Positions 26,955 through 39,085 of a DNA stretch of 64,000 nucleotides are shown piece by piece. Source of the stretch: Chelatococcus sp. HY11 (lineage in GTDB: Bacteria > Pseudomonadota > Alphaproteobacteria > Rhizobiales > Beijerinckiaceae); assembly GCF_018398335.1 (NCBI RefSeq), contig NZ_JAHBRX010000001.1, forward strand, positions 1,674,001 to 1,738,000, given 5' to 3'. Every line of letters starts with the position of its first letter. Positions within the stretch are counted from its first letter, which is position 1. The notes under the pieces are model-generated. The model was not told the DNA's origin. It did not search any database and saw only the letters and a list, made by a program, of their open reading frames with translations. A program made the translations under genes and the position numbers.

Positions 26955-27725
26955 ATGCGAACCGATCTCCCCGCGAATTCCTTCAAGTCCAGACTACAGG
27001 CGGGCAACCCGCTGATCGGCTTCTGGCTCACGACAGCAAGCCCGACTTCGACGGAAATCGCCGCCGGTGCGGGCTTCGACTGGCTGCTCATCGACATGGA
27101 GCATTCGCCAAACGAGCTGCCGGATATCGGCCACCATCTGCGTGCGGCGGAGGGCGGCGTGGCGGAGCCGATCGTCCGCGTGCCTTGGAATGAACCGGTC
27201 CTGGTCAAACGCCTGCTCGACATGGGTGCCCGCACCCTGCTCTTTCCTTATGTGCAATCGGCGGAGGAAGCGCGACAGGCGGTCGCCGCGACCCGCTATC
27301 CGCCGCACGGGATCCGCGGATTGAGCGGTCTCAGCCGCGCCAACCGCTATGGCCGCGTGCCAGACTATTTCGGACGGGCTGTCGATGAGATCTGCGTTCT
27401 GGTGCAGGTCGAAACCCGCCGGGGGCTCGACGCCATCGAGGACATCGCCGCGATCGACGGCGTCGATGGCCTGTTCATCGGCCCGGCCGACCTCTCCGCT
27501 GATTTCGGGAAGGCCGGCAAATGGCGTGAACCGGAGATCTGGAGCGCGATCATCGAGGGCGGCCGGCGCATCAAGGCCGCCGGAAAAGCGGCTGGCTTCC
27601 TGTCCGCCTCCGAGGCCGACTGCCGCGATGTCATCGCCGCCGGCTTCACCTTCGTTGCCGTGGGCATCGATGCCGGGATACTGGCGCGGCAGACGGACGC
27701 GCTCGTCAAAGCCTACAAAGGTTGA
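26955..27725 (+). CDS. HpcH/HpaI family class II aldolase
   Basis: 256-aa metal-dependent pyruvate aldolase related to 4-hydroxy-2-oxoheptanedioate and 2-keto-3-deoxysugar-acid aldolases. Landmarks: FDWLLIDMEHSPN (about 37-49), VRVPWNEP, GARTLLFPYVQSAEEA (about 93-108), metal ligand E in VQVETRRGLDAIE and FIGPADLSADFG. ATG 26955 preferred over the immediately preceding GTG. It ends convergent to the IlvD/Edd dehydratase; a dehydratase plus retro-aldolase pair would suit sugar-acid breakdown. Confidence 0.9.
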   Translation: MRTDLPANSFKSRLQAGNPLIGFWLTTASPTSTEIAAGAGFDWLLIDMEHSPNELPDIGHHLRAAEGGVAEPIVRVPWNEPVLVKRLLDMGARTLLFPYVQSAEEARQAVAATRYPPHGIRGLSGLSRANRYGRVPDYFGRAVDEICVLVQVETRRGLDAIEDIAAIDGVDGLFIGPADLSADFGKAGKWREPEIWSAIIEGGRRIKAAGKAAGFLSASEADCRDVIAAGFTFVAVGIDAGILARQTDALVKAYKG

Positions 27726-27764
27726 GCGTTCGGCGATTAGAGCGTCGTCGCGCTACCCCTCCCC

Positions 27765-27900
27765 GCAAGGAAGAGGGGCGAGGCAGGCGTTGCGTAGTTC
27801 GTCAACGGTTGGGTATCGCGACGCGTTGGGGAACGCCAGCGTGCTTTCCAGAAATCTCCACGTGAAACGCGCCCCTGCCCCTTGCGGGCAGGGGTAAGGG
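27765..27900. repeat. GC-rich palindromic intergenic element
   Basis: Between two convergent genes. It has an imperfect palindrome near 27759-27778 (CCCCTCCCC... AAGAGGGG) and a clear one, CCCCTGCCC (27872-27880) and GGGCAGGGG (27886-27894). Its composition recalls the palindromes at 20847-20884. It may be a dispersed repeat that also terminates transcription from both sides. Confidence 0.4.
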
Positions 27901-27943
27901 GTGGGGGCGCCACAGCAAGCATCCCGACGCTTGTGGAGGCCGC

Positions 27944-29650
27944 TTATTCGCCGGGCCGCCGTGCCATGAAGCCGAAATCACAACCTTCGTCGGCCTGTGT
28001 CACGCTGTCGTGGTAGAGCCTGGCATAGCCCCGCTCCGGGACAGGGTGCGGCGGCTCGGCCGCGTGGGCCGCCTGCCGCGCCGCCATCTCGGCCTCGTCG
28101 ATGAGGAGATCGATGCGACGCGACGCGACGTCGAGGCGGATGCGATCGCCCGTCCGCACCAGCGCCAGCGGACCGCCGACAGCAGATTCCGGCGTGATAT
28201 GCAGGACGATGGTGCCGAAGGCCGTACCGCTCATACGGGCATCCGAGATGCGCACCATGTCCTTCACGCCCTGTCGGCCGAGTTTTTTCGGGATAGGCAG
28301 ATAGCCGGCCTCAGGCATTCCGGGCGCGCCCTTCGGGCCCGTGTTGCGGAGGACCAGCACATCGTCGGCATTGACGTCGAGGTCGGGATCGTCGATGCGC
28401 GCGCCCATGTCGGCGACGTTCTCGAACACCACCGCCCGCCCCTCATGCTGCAGCAGCGCCGGGCTCGCCGCCGCCTGTTTGATGATGGCGCCGCGCGGCG
28501 CGAGATTGCCGTAGAGCACCGCCATGGAACCGACATCCTTGATCGGCGCACCGCGCGTACGGATGACATCCTGCCCCGGCACGTCCTCAGCCGCGGCGAC
28601 GACATCGCGCAACGTACCGCCCGCGACGGTCGGCGCATCGAGATCGATGAGGTCGCCAAGATTGGCCAGAAGCTTGGGGACGCCACCGGCGTGGTGGAAA
28701 TGCTCCATATAATGCTGGCCGGACGGCTTGAGATCCACGAGGACTGGCGCCAGGCGGCCGATCTCGTCGAGTTCGTCCAGCGAGAAGGCATGTGGCGTCC
28801 GGTTGGCGATGGCCGCCAGATGAACGACGCCATTGGTGGACCCGCCGATGGCCTGCAGCACGACAGCCGCATTGCGGAACGCGGCCGGCGTCAGGAGTTC
28901 GCTCGGCCTCAGGCCTCCGGCGACCGCCATCTCCGCCGCGCGTCGTCCGCTCGCCTCGGCAAGGCGCACGCGCTCCGCGTGAGGTGCCGGGATGGTGCCG
29001 CTCATCGGCAGCGAGAGGCCCATGGCCTCCGTTACGCAGGCCATGGTACTGGCGGTGCCCATCACCATGCAGGTGCCGACCGACGGGGCGAGGCGGCCGT
29101 TGACCACTTCGATTTCCGCCGCATCTATCTCGCCGGCGCGATGCGCGCCCCACAGGCGGCGACAATCGGTGCAGGCGCCGAGCACCTCCCCCTTGTGATG
29201 GCCGACGACCATCGGGCCGACCGGCACGACGACCGTCGGCAGGTCGACGCTGGCTGCCGCCATGATCTGCGCGGGTAATGTCTTGTCGCAGCCGCCGATG
29301 ACGACTACCGCGTCCATCGGCTGGGCGCGGATCATCTCCTCGGTGTCCATCGCCATCAGGTTGCGCAGGAACATCGATGTCGGATGCGCGAAGCTCTCGT
29401 GGATGGAGATGGTCGGGAACACCATGGGCATGGCGCCGGCCAGCATGACGCCGCGCTTCACGGCCTCGACCAGTTGCGGCACGTTGCCGTGGCAGGGGTT
29501 ATAGTCGCTGTAGGTATTGGTGATGCCGACGATCGGACGATCGAGGGCATCGTCGGAATAGCCCATGGCCTTGATGAAGGCCTTGCGCAGAAACAGCGAA
29601 AATCCATCGTCGCCGTAGCTGGTCAAACCCTTGCGCAGCCCACGGGCCAT
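27944..29650 (-). CDS. IlvD/Edd family sugar-acid dehydratase
   Basis: 568-aa iron-sulfur dehydratase. Three conserved cysteines ligate the cluster: C53 in DYNPCHGNVPQ, C121 in IGGCDKTLPAQ and C194 in VGTCMVMGTASTMA. The opening RKGLTSYGDDGFSLFLRKAF and the length resemble pentonate dehydratases (arabinonate/xylonate type) more than biosynthetic IlvD. It would yield a 2-keto-3-deoxy acid, a possible substrate for the HpaI-type aldolase next door. Substrate not proven. Confidence 0.88.
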   Translation of the reverse strand: MARGLRKGLTSYGDDGFSLFLRKAFIKAMGYSDDALDRPIVGITNTYSDYNPCHGNVPQLVEAVKRGVMLAGAMPMVFPTISIHESFAHPTSMFLRNLMAMDTEEMIRAQPMDAVVVIGGCDKTLPAQIMAAASVDLPTVVVPVGPMVVGHHKGEVLGACTDCRRLWGAHRAGEIDAAEIEVVNGRLAPSVGTCMVMGTASTMACVTEAMGLSLPMSGTIPAPHAERVRLAEASGRRAAEMAVAGGLRPSELLTPAAFRNAAVVLQAIGGSTNGVVHLAAIANRTPHAFSLDELDEIGRLAPVLVDLKPSGQHYMEHFHHAGGVPKLLANLGDLIDLDAPTVAGGTLRDVVAAAEDVPGQDVIRTRGAPIKDVGSMAVLYGNLAPRGAIIKQAAASPALLQHEGRAVVFENVADMGARIDDPDLDVNADDVLVLRNTGPKGAPGMPEAGYLPIPKKLGRQGVKDMVRISDARMSGTAFGTIVLHITPESAVGGPLALVRTGDRIRLDVASRRIDLLIDEAEMAARQAAHAAEPPHPVPERGYARLYHDSVTQADEGCDFGFMARRPGE

Positions 29651-29808
29651 ATCCGTATCCTCACCGACAATCCGTCTTGATTATCCCTAACCTCCTGAAA
29701 AGCATGGCTTCGCAGCGGTCCGGTCGAACCACTCTAAAGTGATCCCGGCCCGGCGGCCATGACCAAGATGGGAGGCAGCGGCGATTTTTTGGCATGTTGG
29801 CTGACGTT

Positions 29809-30582
29809 TCAGCGAGGTTCGCCTGACGCGAAGGGCCTCATCGCAATGCCGGCCTCCGTCAACGCGGCACGCACCGCAGCTGCGGCGGCCACCGCCTGTG
29901 GATTGTCGCCATGCACGCAGATGGAATCGATCACCACCTTCAGGCGCTTGCCCGAGGTGGTGATGATGGCTCCCTCCTCCACCATGCGCATGACATGGGC
30001 GACGATAGCGTCAGGCTGGTGCAGGACTGCCCCGGCGATCTTGCGGCTCGTGAGGTTGAAACTGTCGTCATAGGTACGGTCGGCGAAAATTTCCCGTGCC
30101 AGCGGCAGCCCCGCGGCCTCGCCCGCCCGCTCAAGCGCAGTGCCCGGCATGACCAGGAAGACGAGATCACGATCGACGGCGCGGATCGCGCCTGCGAGGG
30201 CGCGTGCGAGATCGTCGTCCTCGGCCGCGATATTGGAGAGCGCGCCGTGCAACTTCACATGGGTCACCCGATGGCCCGCGAGCGCCGCGACGCTCTGGAA
30301 AGCACCGATCTGATAGGCGACCATCGTCGCGGTATCGGACGGACTGTCGCCGCGGATCACCCGCCGTCCGAAGCCCCAGAGATCGTTGAAGCCGGGATGC
30401 GCCCCGATGGAGACGCCCTTGGCCTGTGCCTCACGGGCAACATTGGCCATAATAAGGGGGTCACCAGCGTGGAATCCGCAAGCCACATTGGCAGAGGTGA
30501 TGATGTCGAGCATCGCCGAGTCGTCACCGATGCTCCACGGGCCAAACCCCTCGCCCATATCGGCATTCAGATCCACGGGCAT
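29809..30582 (-). CDS. pxpA: 5-oxoprolinase subunit A (LamB/YcsF family)
   Basis: 257-aa protein with the family start VDLNADMGEGFGPWSIGDD and the motifs NVACGFHAGDPLIM, GAHPGFNDLWGFGRR and HVKLHGALSN. PxpA with PxpB and PxpC opens 5-oxoproline to glutamate. ATG 30582 follows GGGGAAAA and matches the family start; longer in-frame starts exist upstream. pxpB and pxpC are not adjacent here, so it is either an orphan or its partners lie elsewhere. Confidence 0.9.
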   Translation of the reverse strand: MPVDLNADMGEGFGPWSIGDDSAMLDIITSANVACGFHAGDPLIMANVAREAQAKGVSIGAHPGFNDLWGFGRRVIRGDSPSDTATMVAYQIGAFQSVAALAGHRVTHVKLHGALSNIAAEDDDLARALAGAIRAVDRDLVFLVMPGTALERAGEAAGLPLAREIFADRTYDDSFNLTSRKIAGAVLHQPDAIVAHVMRMVEEGAIITTSGKRLKVVIDSICVHGDNPQAVAAAAAVRAALTEAGIAMRPFASGEPR

Positions 30583-30779
30583 GTGAGTTTTCCCCATTCT
30601 ACAGACTTGCGACACCAGCATAGAGGCAGGCATCGAAGGCTTTCCAGAGCGCAATGCCGTGCCACAACACACAGAATAGCGCGACAAACCCATCCTTCGT
30701 TAAGGATGTAATTCATATTCCCTGCCAAGGTCACCGCTCAGAGCGTTGAGCGTAGGCGTAACAGGGTAGTCGACGGCAC

Positions 30780-33656
30780 ATGCAATCTCCGGCACAGCCT
30801 CCGAAACTGAACAACCCGCGTGGTGATTCGTACCTCGCCAAGGGCGGGGAGCGTGGACATAGACCGGCTACGGCTTCGGATTCCCACGAGCGATCAAGCT
30901 ATGCACCAGCCGGGCTCAAGCCTGATCCGCTGGATGGCCCACCCGCGCCAAGCTGGTTGCAGTTCTTCGCCATGGGCTCGAACGCCCGTTTCACCCGCAC
31001 ACCGGACTACCTGTTGCGGACGGACTATGATTCGGCGACGGATGCCGGCGACAGCACGCGGCTGATGCCGGCAGCAAGCGACATCGCCGACGCGCTTTAT
31101 CGGGAAGACCGCGCCGCCATGGAAACGCGGCTGCCGCCAACGACGCTTCCTCCACCGTCGCTGATGCCGCTCCATACCGCGCAGAACCGCGCCTCGCCGG
31201 CCGCCGATAAGCAATATGTCTGGCGTGACGCGCCGCGCCAGCTATCCGCAAGCGCGCCGCCCGCATCCGAGGAGCCCCTGCATCAGCCCCCCCCTGTCGC
31301 GGAGCTGGCATCACCTCACTCCAATTTCACCGCCACCCATGAGGCCTATGAGGCCCATAACATGGAAGACGCGCGTGCCCCCGCTGATATTCGGCGCGCC
31401 GGTCTCGTCGAAGACGAAGCCGAGCATTGGCCCGATGGCGTCTGGGACATGTCCGAACATGAATGGCCTGACGCAGATCCGTTCCAGGTCATCGAGGACG
31501 ACGGCGATGAGACCGCTGCCCAGGCTGCGCCGGGCCGTCTCTCGCACCTTCAGAGCCTCGTCGAGATCATTCAGGTCGGCCTCACGTCTCTGCCTCGCAG
31601 GGATGCGACGCAGGACAATGATCCCACTGCCAAGCAGCCCATCGATACGCCGGCCTCTCTCGCCGACGAGCGCGCGCCTGCCAGTGACGCCCCCGTGGCA
31701 GCGCATGGCGAGGCATCAAAACGCCGTCCGCCACCGCTGATCGCCCGTCAGAAGGCATCGCGGCAGCAAGCTGCGGCGGACATTCCGGCGGCAGCAGCTG
31801 CTCCGGCTCCGCTCGCACCCTCGGTTTCTGTCAATGTCTCATTCGGATGGCTGCCGCCCGCCATGGGTCCTGATGTGGCCTTAGGACCTGTGGTGGACCT
31901 GAGACCCATCGTGGACTTGGAGTCTGTCTTGGACTTAGGTCCCGATCCGGATATGGACGTTGTGTCGGAGGCTACGGTTGATGAAAAGGCCGCAGTCGAA
32001 AAGGACGCCGTGGACACCGCCGAGGACGCTGCCGCCGCCATATCCATGGAAAGCGCGGCGCCAATTGAGGTTGAGTCCGAATCCTCTCCTTCAGCCCTGC
32101 CCGTAACGGAGCAGACTCCGGAACGGCACCCGATGCCACGCCTGCTTGGCGCCGGCTTCGAGCTGCCAGCGCTCGAACTGCTCACGGAACCCTCGGCAGC
32201 TGAGCCCAATCTGGAGCACTCCGAGGAGTTGCTCGAGAAAAATTCGGTCGGCCTGCAGCAGATCCTGCATGACTTCGGCATCCGTGGCGAGATCATCGAT
32301 GCCAATCCGGGCCCTGTCGTGACGCTCTACGAGCTGGAGCCCGCGCCCGGCACCAAGTCCTCCCGCGTCATCGGGCTGGCCGACGACATCGCCCGTTCCA
32401 TGAGCGCCATCTCGGCCCGCGTCGCCGTGGTGCCCGGTCGTAACGTCATCGGCATCGAACTGCCGAACAAGACACGTGAGACCGTCTGGCTGAGGGAGCT
32501 TCTGTCGAGCCGCGATTTCGAGACGGCGCAGATGAAGCTCGGCCTGTGCCTCGGCAAGACCATCGGCGGCGAGCCGATCATCGTCGATCTCGCGCGCATG
32601 CCGCATCTGCTCGTCGCCGGCACCACCGGCTCGGGCAAGTCGGTCGCCATCAACACCATGATCCTGAGCCTGCTCTACCGGCATTCGCCGGAAGCCTGCC
32701 GGCTTATCATGATCGATCCGAAGATGCTGGAGCTTTCCATCTACGAGGGTATCCCGCATCTCCTGACGCCGGTCGTGACCGATCCGCGCAAGGCGGTCGT
32801 CGCCCTGAAATGGGCGGTGCGCGAGATGGAGGATCGCTACAAGAAGATGTCGAAGCTCGGTGTGCGCAACATCGACGGCTTCAACGCCCGCGCCGTCGAG
32901 GCGCGCGCCCAGGGCACCCAGGACGACTTCCTCGACAGCGATGGCGAGCCCATCGACATGACCCCCCTGCCCTATATCGTGGTGGTGGTCGACGAGATGG
33001 CCGACCTGATGATGGTCGCGGGCAAGGACATCGAAGGCGCCATCCAGCGCCTCGCCCAGATGGCCCGCGCCGCCGGCATCCATCTGATCATGGCGACGCA
33101 ACGTCCGTCGGTTGATGTCATCACCGGCACCATCAAGGCGAATTTCCCGACCCGCATCTCCTTCCAGGTGACGTCGAAGATCGACAGCCGCACCATTCTC
33201 GGCGAACAGGGCGCCGAACAGCTGCTCGGCCAGGGTGACATGCTCTATATGGCCGGTGGCGGCCGCCTCACCCGCGTGCATGGTCCCTTCGTCTCAGACC
33301 GAGAGGTCGAGAAGGTGGTCGATCATCTCAAGCTGCAGGGTCGGCCCGATTATCTCGACGCCGTCACGACGAGCGACGACGACGAGCAACCCGCGCCGGA
33401 GGCGACCGGTGAAGGCGAGGATGGCGCGGTCTTCGACAAGACCGGCATGGGCTCCTTCGGCGAGGAAGGCGGCGACCTCTATGATCAAGCCGTCATGATC
33501 GTGCTGAGGGACAAGAAGGCCTCGACCTCCTATATCCAGCGCCGCCTCCAGATCGGCTACAACCGCGCGGCCTCGATCATGGAGCGCATGGAGAACGAGG
33601 GCATCGTCGGCCCGGCCAACCACGCGGGCAAGCGCGAGATTCTGAAGGAGATGTGA
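30780..33656 (+). CDS. ftsK: FtsK/SpoIIIE-type DNA translocase without membrane domain
   Basis: 958 aa. Residues 1 to about 460 are low-complexity, rich in P, A, E, D and contain no hydrophobic segment long enough to span a membrane, including degenerate VDL-rich repeats near 365-390. From about 470 the alpha/beta motor is canonical: Walker A GTTGSGKS at 614-621, Walker B region [17 protein letters not shown] near 729-745, and [21 protein letters not shown] winged-helix gamma domain (about 893-958, [20 protein letters not shown]) for KOPS recognition ends the protein. Classical FtsK has four N-terminal helices, so this is a soluble paralogue or variant. Followed by a strong terminator. Confidence 0.92.
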   Translation: MQSPAQPPKLNNPRGDSYLAKGGERGHRPATASDSHERSSYAPAGLKPDPLDGPPAPSWLQFFAMGSNARFTRTPDYLLRTDYDSATDAGDSTRLMPAASDIADALYREDRAAMETRLPPTTLPPPSLMPLHTAQNRASPAADKQYVWRDAPRQLSASAPPASEEPLHQPPPVAELASPHSNFTATHEAYEAHNMEDARAPADIRRAGLVEDEAEHWPDGVWDMSEHEWPDADPFQVIEDDGDETAAQAAPGRLSHLQSLVEIIQVGLTSLPRRDATQDNDPTAKQPIDTPASLADERAPASDAPVAAHGEASKRRPPPLIARQKASRQQAAADIPAAAAAPAPLAPSVSVNVSFGWLPPAMGPDVALGPVVDLRPIVDLESVLDLGPDPDMDVVSEATVDEKAAVEKDAVDTAEDAAAAISMESAAPIEVESESSPSALPVTEQTPERHPMPRLLGAGFELPALELLTEPSAAEPNLEHSEELLEKNSVGLQQILHDFGIRGEIIDANPGPVVTLYELEPAPGTKSSRVIGLADDIARSMSAISARVAVVPGRNVIGIELPNKTRETVWLRELLSSRDFETAQMKLGLCLGKTIGGEPIIVDLARMPHLLVAGTTGSGKSVAINTMILSLLYRHSPEACRLIMIDPKMLELSIYEGIPHLLTPVVTDPRKAVVALKWAVREMEDRYKKMSKLGVRNIDGFNARAVEARAQGTQDDFLDSDGEPIDMTPLPYIVVVVDEMADLMMVAGKDIEGAIQRLAQMARAAGIHLIMATQRPSVDVITGTIKANFPTRISFQVTSKIDSRTILGEQGAEQLLGQGDMLYMAGGGRLTRVHGPFVSDREVEKVVDHLKLQGRPDYLDAVTTSDDDEQPAPEATGEGEDGAVFDKTGMGSFGEEGGDLYDQAVMIVLRDKKASTSYIQRRLQIGYNRAASIMERMENEGIVGPANHAGKREILKEM

Positions 33657-33678
33657 GCCGCTCTGCCACGCGGATGCG

Positions 33679-33705
33679 AAGGCCCGGCACAGCCGGGCCT
33701 TTTTT
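33679..33705 (+). terminator. Rho-independent terminator after ftsK
   Basis: A 10-bp perfect stem, AAGGCCCGGC (33679-33688) and GCCGGGCCTT (33692-33701), a 3-nt loop and a T-run through 33705, 23 bp past the ftsK stop. Confidence 0.92.
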
Positions 33706-33764
33706 ATTGTCCGTTCTGCGGAGTGGGGGCAGCCACGGCGAACTCCGGGCCCGCCGAGACCTCC

Positions 33765-35345
<1,581 letters not shown>

Positions 35346-35561
35346 CTACACAGGACACCCATGGCTCCGTGTCAATTCGCAAAGACTCTCAAGAGCAATT
35401 ATGCGGCAATTACACGCAAAACTGAACGTAATCCTCACGATATAGTTTCATTTGCGACGAAACCCAATGGTTTCAGTCGAAATCATCCAAGACGAGGCGA
35501 TGGCAACTTTATACCATAGTCGTAGATCAATCGTCGCGGCCACGCGAAGACATGCCGGGGT

Positions 35562-37814
35562 TCAACTGCGCGTCAGGACACGGACGTCTCCCCGGCGAGA
35601 GAGCACATTGACGACGACCTGATGCCCTGCCCGGCGCAAGGCGACGTCCACCGATCCCTCGCCCACCGCGAGACGGCGCAAGGTGACCTCGTCGAGGAAA
35701 TCGGGAAGCGCCGGCTCATCGAAGACCGTCTCGCGTTCGTCCATGTTGAAACCAAGCCCAAGGCACGACTGGATCAGCGACAGGGGCGCCGCCGCCGCCC
35801 AGGCCTGAGGAATACAGGCAACCGGATAGAATGTGGGGCCCCGGCTGCGCTGGCGCGGAAAACCGCAGAACAGCTCGGGCAGCCGGCGATGATCAATGTA
35901 CAGGGACGTGGAAAACAGCCCTTCGAAGATCCGGGCCGCCTGAGCACGGAAGCCGTAGCGGGCGAAGCCGGCCGCGACAATCGCATTGTCATGGGGCCAG
36001 ACAGAACCATTGTGGTAACTCATGGGATTGTAGCGCGCCTCGGTGGATGCGACCGTGCGTACGCCCCAACCCGAAAACGACGAGCGCGCCATCAGCGTTT
36101 CGACGACGAGAGGCGCCCGCTCGGGCAACGCAATGCCCGTGAAGAGCGCATGACCGGCGTTGGAGGCCCGCACGCGGCAGGGACTTTTATGCCCGTCGAG
36201 CGCGAGCACGTAGGTTGAGAGCTCCTCATCGAAGAAGCTCTCGTCAAAACGCATGCGCAGCATGCGCGCCTTGTCATTGAACTCTTGCGCGCGGCGCCCG
36301 TAACCGAGCGCCCGGGCAACGCGCGCCGCGGCCTGCCAGGCGCCGTAGACGTAAGCCTGGACCTCCACAAGCGCGATGGGGCCCGAGGCCAAGGTGCCAT
36401 CGGCGTGGAAGATGGAATCGTGGCTATCCTTCCAGCCCTGGTTGATCAGCCCGTCGGCGGTGCGCCGGCCGTACTCCACGAAACCGTCGCCGTCGCGATC
36501 ACCGTCGGTCTCGATCCATTTCAGCGCCGCGTCGATATGCGGCCAGAGCTTTGTCATGATGCCGAGATCGCCGGTCCGTTCGAAATAGGCACCGGCCAGC
36601 ATGACGAAGAGCGGCGTGGAATCGACACTGCCGTAGTAGCGCCGGAACGGCACTTCACCGAGTTCCGCCATCTCGCCCTGGCGCAGCTCATGCAAGATCT
36701 TCCCGGGCTCGGCGTCCGCGACCGGATCGTGCCGGGTGGCCTGATTGGCGGCGAGATGACAGAGCACCCCGCGGGCGACATTAGGATCGAGCCATAGCAT
36801 CTCCAGCGCGGTGATCAGCGCATCACGGCCGAACACAGTACTGAACCAGGGGATGCCGGCATAGGGAAAGGGCCCCTCCGGCGTGTCGGTGACCAGCATG
36901 TAGAGATCGGACACGCTGCGACGGACCGCCTCGTTGCATATCTCGTTTGAGGTCGCGACGGTCGCGGCGCGGGACGATGAAATCCGCAGCGACCGTCGCG
37001 CATCGCGCAAGGCCATGAAGAAGGCCCGGCGGGTATCGTGATGGCCGGCAGACGCCTCGCCTGCCGCCTGCCCCCCGCGATGGCGGCCGCCATCGCAAAG
37101 GATTTCGATGAAGGCGAGTTGTGCCTCGCGCGGTGCCAGCGAAAACTCGAACACGGCCAGCGATGATGTCAGCACGACCGGGGCGGGGTCGAAATGAAGG
37201 CTGGTATCGCGCCGGCGGGCATCAAGGCCGGTATAGGCAAGCGTCACGGAGCGAGGCGTGATCTCCGCCGGGTGGTCGTGGCCACGCCTCCCGCGCCTGG
37301 TTCCGCGGACCTCGAAGATATCGGCGAAATCCGCCGCAAAGGCGATCTCAATGCGCACCTTGCGATGGCGCTCGTCGAAATTGCGGACGGAGAGACGCTC
37401 GAAACAGGCGCCGTTCCAGAGGAAACGCGACCGCCTGACATGGATGAGATCATGGCCAAGAACCAGCCGGCCAGTATCATCATAGAGGTCGGGATTGGTG
37501 AGATCGCAGGTCAGCGAGGCATTATCGTCGCGCAAGGTCGAAGATAATAGCATCGGCCTCACGCCGCCCATCGTGAGAAAGAAGTGCGACAGATGGCGCG
37601 TGTCGCGGTGATAGACGCCCTCTGGACTTCCCGGGCCTGCAAGCGCATCGCCGTTGTGATCGAAAACGGCGAAGGTGTCGCCGTGTTTCAGGGTGCGCGG
37701 CCGTCGCTCCTGGAGGGAGGCCGCCGCTGGAATGAAGAACTGGGCGAGCGGTGCATCGCCCACATTCAACGGTGCGGACGCATGCGCCGCTATCTCAGCC
37801 GTCCTTGTCTGCAT
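35562..37814 (-). CDS. Amylo-alpha-1,6-glucosidase / glycogen-debranching-like protein
   Basis: 750 aa. N-terminal GDE_N_bis beta domain (about 40-270; GSPEGVYHRDTRHLSHFFL) and an (alpha/alpha)6 glycosidase domain (about 300-720) with GIPWFSTVFGRDALITALEM, QGWKDSHDSIFHADG and YNPMSYHNGSVWPHDNAIVA carrying acidic catalytic candidates. Cytosolic, no signal peptide. It follows the glycosyltransferase 4 gene by 98 bp on the same strand, a pairing seen in Rhizobiales and suggesting a shared oligo- or polyglucose pathway. Confidence 0.88.
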   Translation of the reverse strand: MQTRTAEIAAHASAPLNVGDAPLAQFFIPAAASLQERRPRTLKHGDTFAVFDHNGDALAGPGSPEGVYHRDTRHLSHFFLTMGGVRPMLLSSTLRDDNASLTCDLTNPDLYDDTGRLVLGHDLIHVRRSRFLWNGACFERLSVRNFDERHRKVRIEIAFAADFADIFEVRGTRRGRRGHDHPAEITPRSVTLAYTGLDARRRDTSLHFDPAPVVLTSSLAVFEFSLAPREAQLAFIEILCDGGRHRGGQAAGEASAGHHDTRRAFFMALRDARRSLRISSSRAATVATSNEICNEAVRRSVSDLYMLVTDTPEGPFPYAGIPWFSTVFGRDALITALEMLWLDPNVARGVLCHLAANQATRHDPVADAEPGKILHELRQGEMAELGEVPFRRYYGSVDSTPLFVMLAGAYFERTGDLGIMTKLWPHIDAALKWIETDGDRDGDGFVEYGRRTADGLINQGWKDSHDSIFHADGTLASGPIALVEVQAYVYGAWQAAARVARALGYGRRAQEFNDKARMLRMRFDESFFDEELSTYVLALDGHKSPCRVRASNAGHALFTGIALPERAPLVVETLMARSSFSGWGVRTVASTEARYNPMSYHNGSVWPHDNAIVAAGFARYGFRAQAARIFEGLFSTSLYIDHRRLPELFCGFPRQRSRGPTFYPVACIPQAWAAAAPLSLIQSCLGLGFNMDERETVFDEPALPDFLDEVTLRRLAVGEGSVDVALRRAGHQVVVNVLSRRGDVRVLTRS

Positions 37815-37912
37815 GACGCTCGTCCGCTGTCATCATCCATCCTTAAGGCCGGAGCTCGCGTCGTCGGAGCTGATGCGACGGCGCGACCACCGACCTTGCG
37901 GCGTTGCCACCG

Positions 37913-39085
37913 TCAGGCGACAACCTGTAATGGCACATCCCTTAGCGGCGGAGATGGCTGCGCCTCCCCGGGGCTGTTTTCCAGGAGGCCCCGGTAAATT
38001 GTCACATAGGCACGGGCCATATGTTCCACCGTGAAACGGCGCAGGAAAGTCTCCCGAACCCGGCTCCGGCTCAGGTGATTGAGATGGCTGACCGCCTCAA
38101 CGGCCTGATCCACGTCATGCACGATAAACCCGCTGACACCGTCGTCAATCACCTCGGGCACGGAGCCACTGCCAAAAGCAATGACGGGTGTGCCGCAAGC
38201 CATCGCCTCGATCATCACGAGACCAAAAGGCTCCGGCCAATCAATGGGAAAGAGCAGAGCTCGCGCGTTGCCAAGGAATGCAGGTTTCTGTTCGTCGTTG
38301 ATTTCCCCGATGAAGCTCACATTGGGATGGACTGCGATCAACGGCGCGATGACTTCGTCCCAGTAGGCCTGATCGACCTTGTCCACCTTGGCTGCGATCT
38401 TGAGAGGCATTCCCGAACCCGCGGCGATCGCGATCGCGCGATCAGGACGTTTCTCGGGGGATATGCGCCCCAGGAACGCGAGATAGTCGCCCGCCGGTTC
38501 GGAGACAAACGGCAGCCTATCGACGGGCACTCCATGGGGCACCGTGCCGACCCAGTTCACCGGTGGCATCGGCCGGCGCTGGGCATCGGAGATCGAGATG
38601 AGCGGCAACTCGGGGAAGGCCCGATAGAAGGGCACGAGATCCGGCAGGTCGAGTCGCCCATGCAGCGTGGTCACCGTGCGGCTCGCGAAAGCGCTGACCA
38701 AGGGAGCGTGCAGCACATCGACATGAAAATGCAGGATATCAAACTCCTCGGCCCGACGTCGCACCTGATCAAGCATGATCATGTGATAAGGGATGGGATC
38801 GCGAACCGCGGGATTCAATCGCAGCGCCATGTCGGTGCAAGGCACGAGCTTCGCCCTGGTGCGCGAATCGCCACTGGCGAACAGCGTGACATCGTGCCCC
38901 AGCCGCACCAGCTCCTCTGTCAGAAAGGACACGATCCGCTCCGTGCCGCCATACAAGCGTGGAGGACAACATTCGGCGAGTGGAGCGATCTGGGCGATCC
39001 GGAGAGGCTTGCCGTCGATGGAAGATGTGTTGTGGACAGGACGAGGCAGAAATGTTGGCGCGGAACCTTCGATAGCTGTGCTCAT
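37913..39085 (-). CDS. Glycosyltransferase family 4 protein
   Basis: 390-aa GT-B-fold retaining glycosyltransferase. Acceptor-domain start IAQIAPLAECCPPRLYGGTE then RIVSFLTEELVRLGHDVTLF; the donor domain has FLGRISPEKRPDRAI and the E-x7-E region EPFGLVMIEAMACGTPVIAF. The start at 39085 follows AGGAAA; an upstream in-frame extension is unconserved. Probably cotranscribed with the debranching enzyme. Sugar donor unknown. Confidence 0.9.
   Translation of the reverse strand: MSTAIEGSAPTFLPRPVHNTSSIDGKPLRIAQIAPLAECCPPRLYGGTERIVSFLTEELVRLGHDVTLFASGDSRTRAKLVPCTDMALRLNPAVRDPIPYHMIMLDQVRRRAEEFDILHFHVDVLHAPLVSAFASRTVTTLHGRLDLPDLVPFYRAFPELPLISISDAQRRPMPPVNWVGTVPHGVPVDRLPFVSEPAGDYLAFLGRISPEKRPDRAIAIAAGSGMPLKIAAKVDKVDQAYWDEVIAPLIAVHPNVSFIGEINDEQKPAFLGNARALLFPIDWPEPFGLVMIEAMACGTPVIAFGSGSVPEVIDDGVSGFIVHDVDQAVEAVSHLNHLSRSRVRETFLRRFTVEHMARAYVTIYRGLLENSPGEAQPSPPLRDVPLQVVA

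Noticed and set aside
28010-29278. Long open frame antisense to the IlvD/Edd gene
   Set aside because: Arg/His-rich composition without domains, inside a strongly conserved enzyme gene on the other strand.
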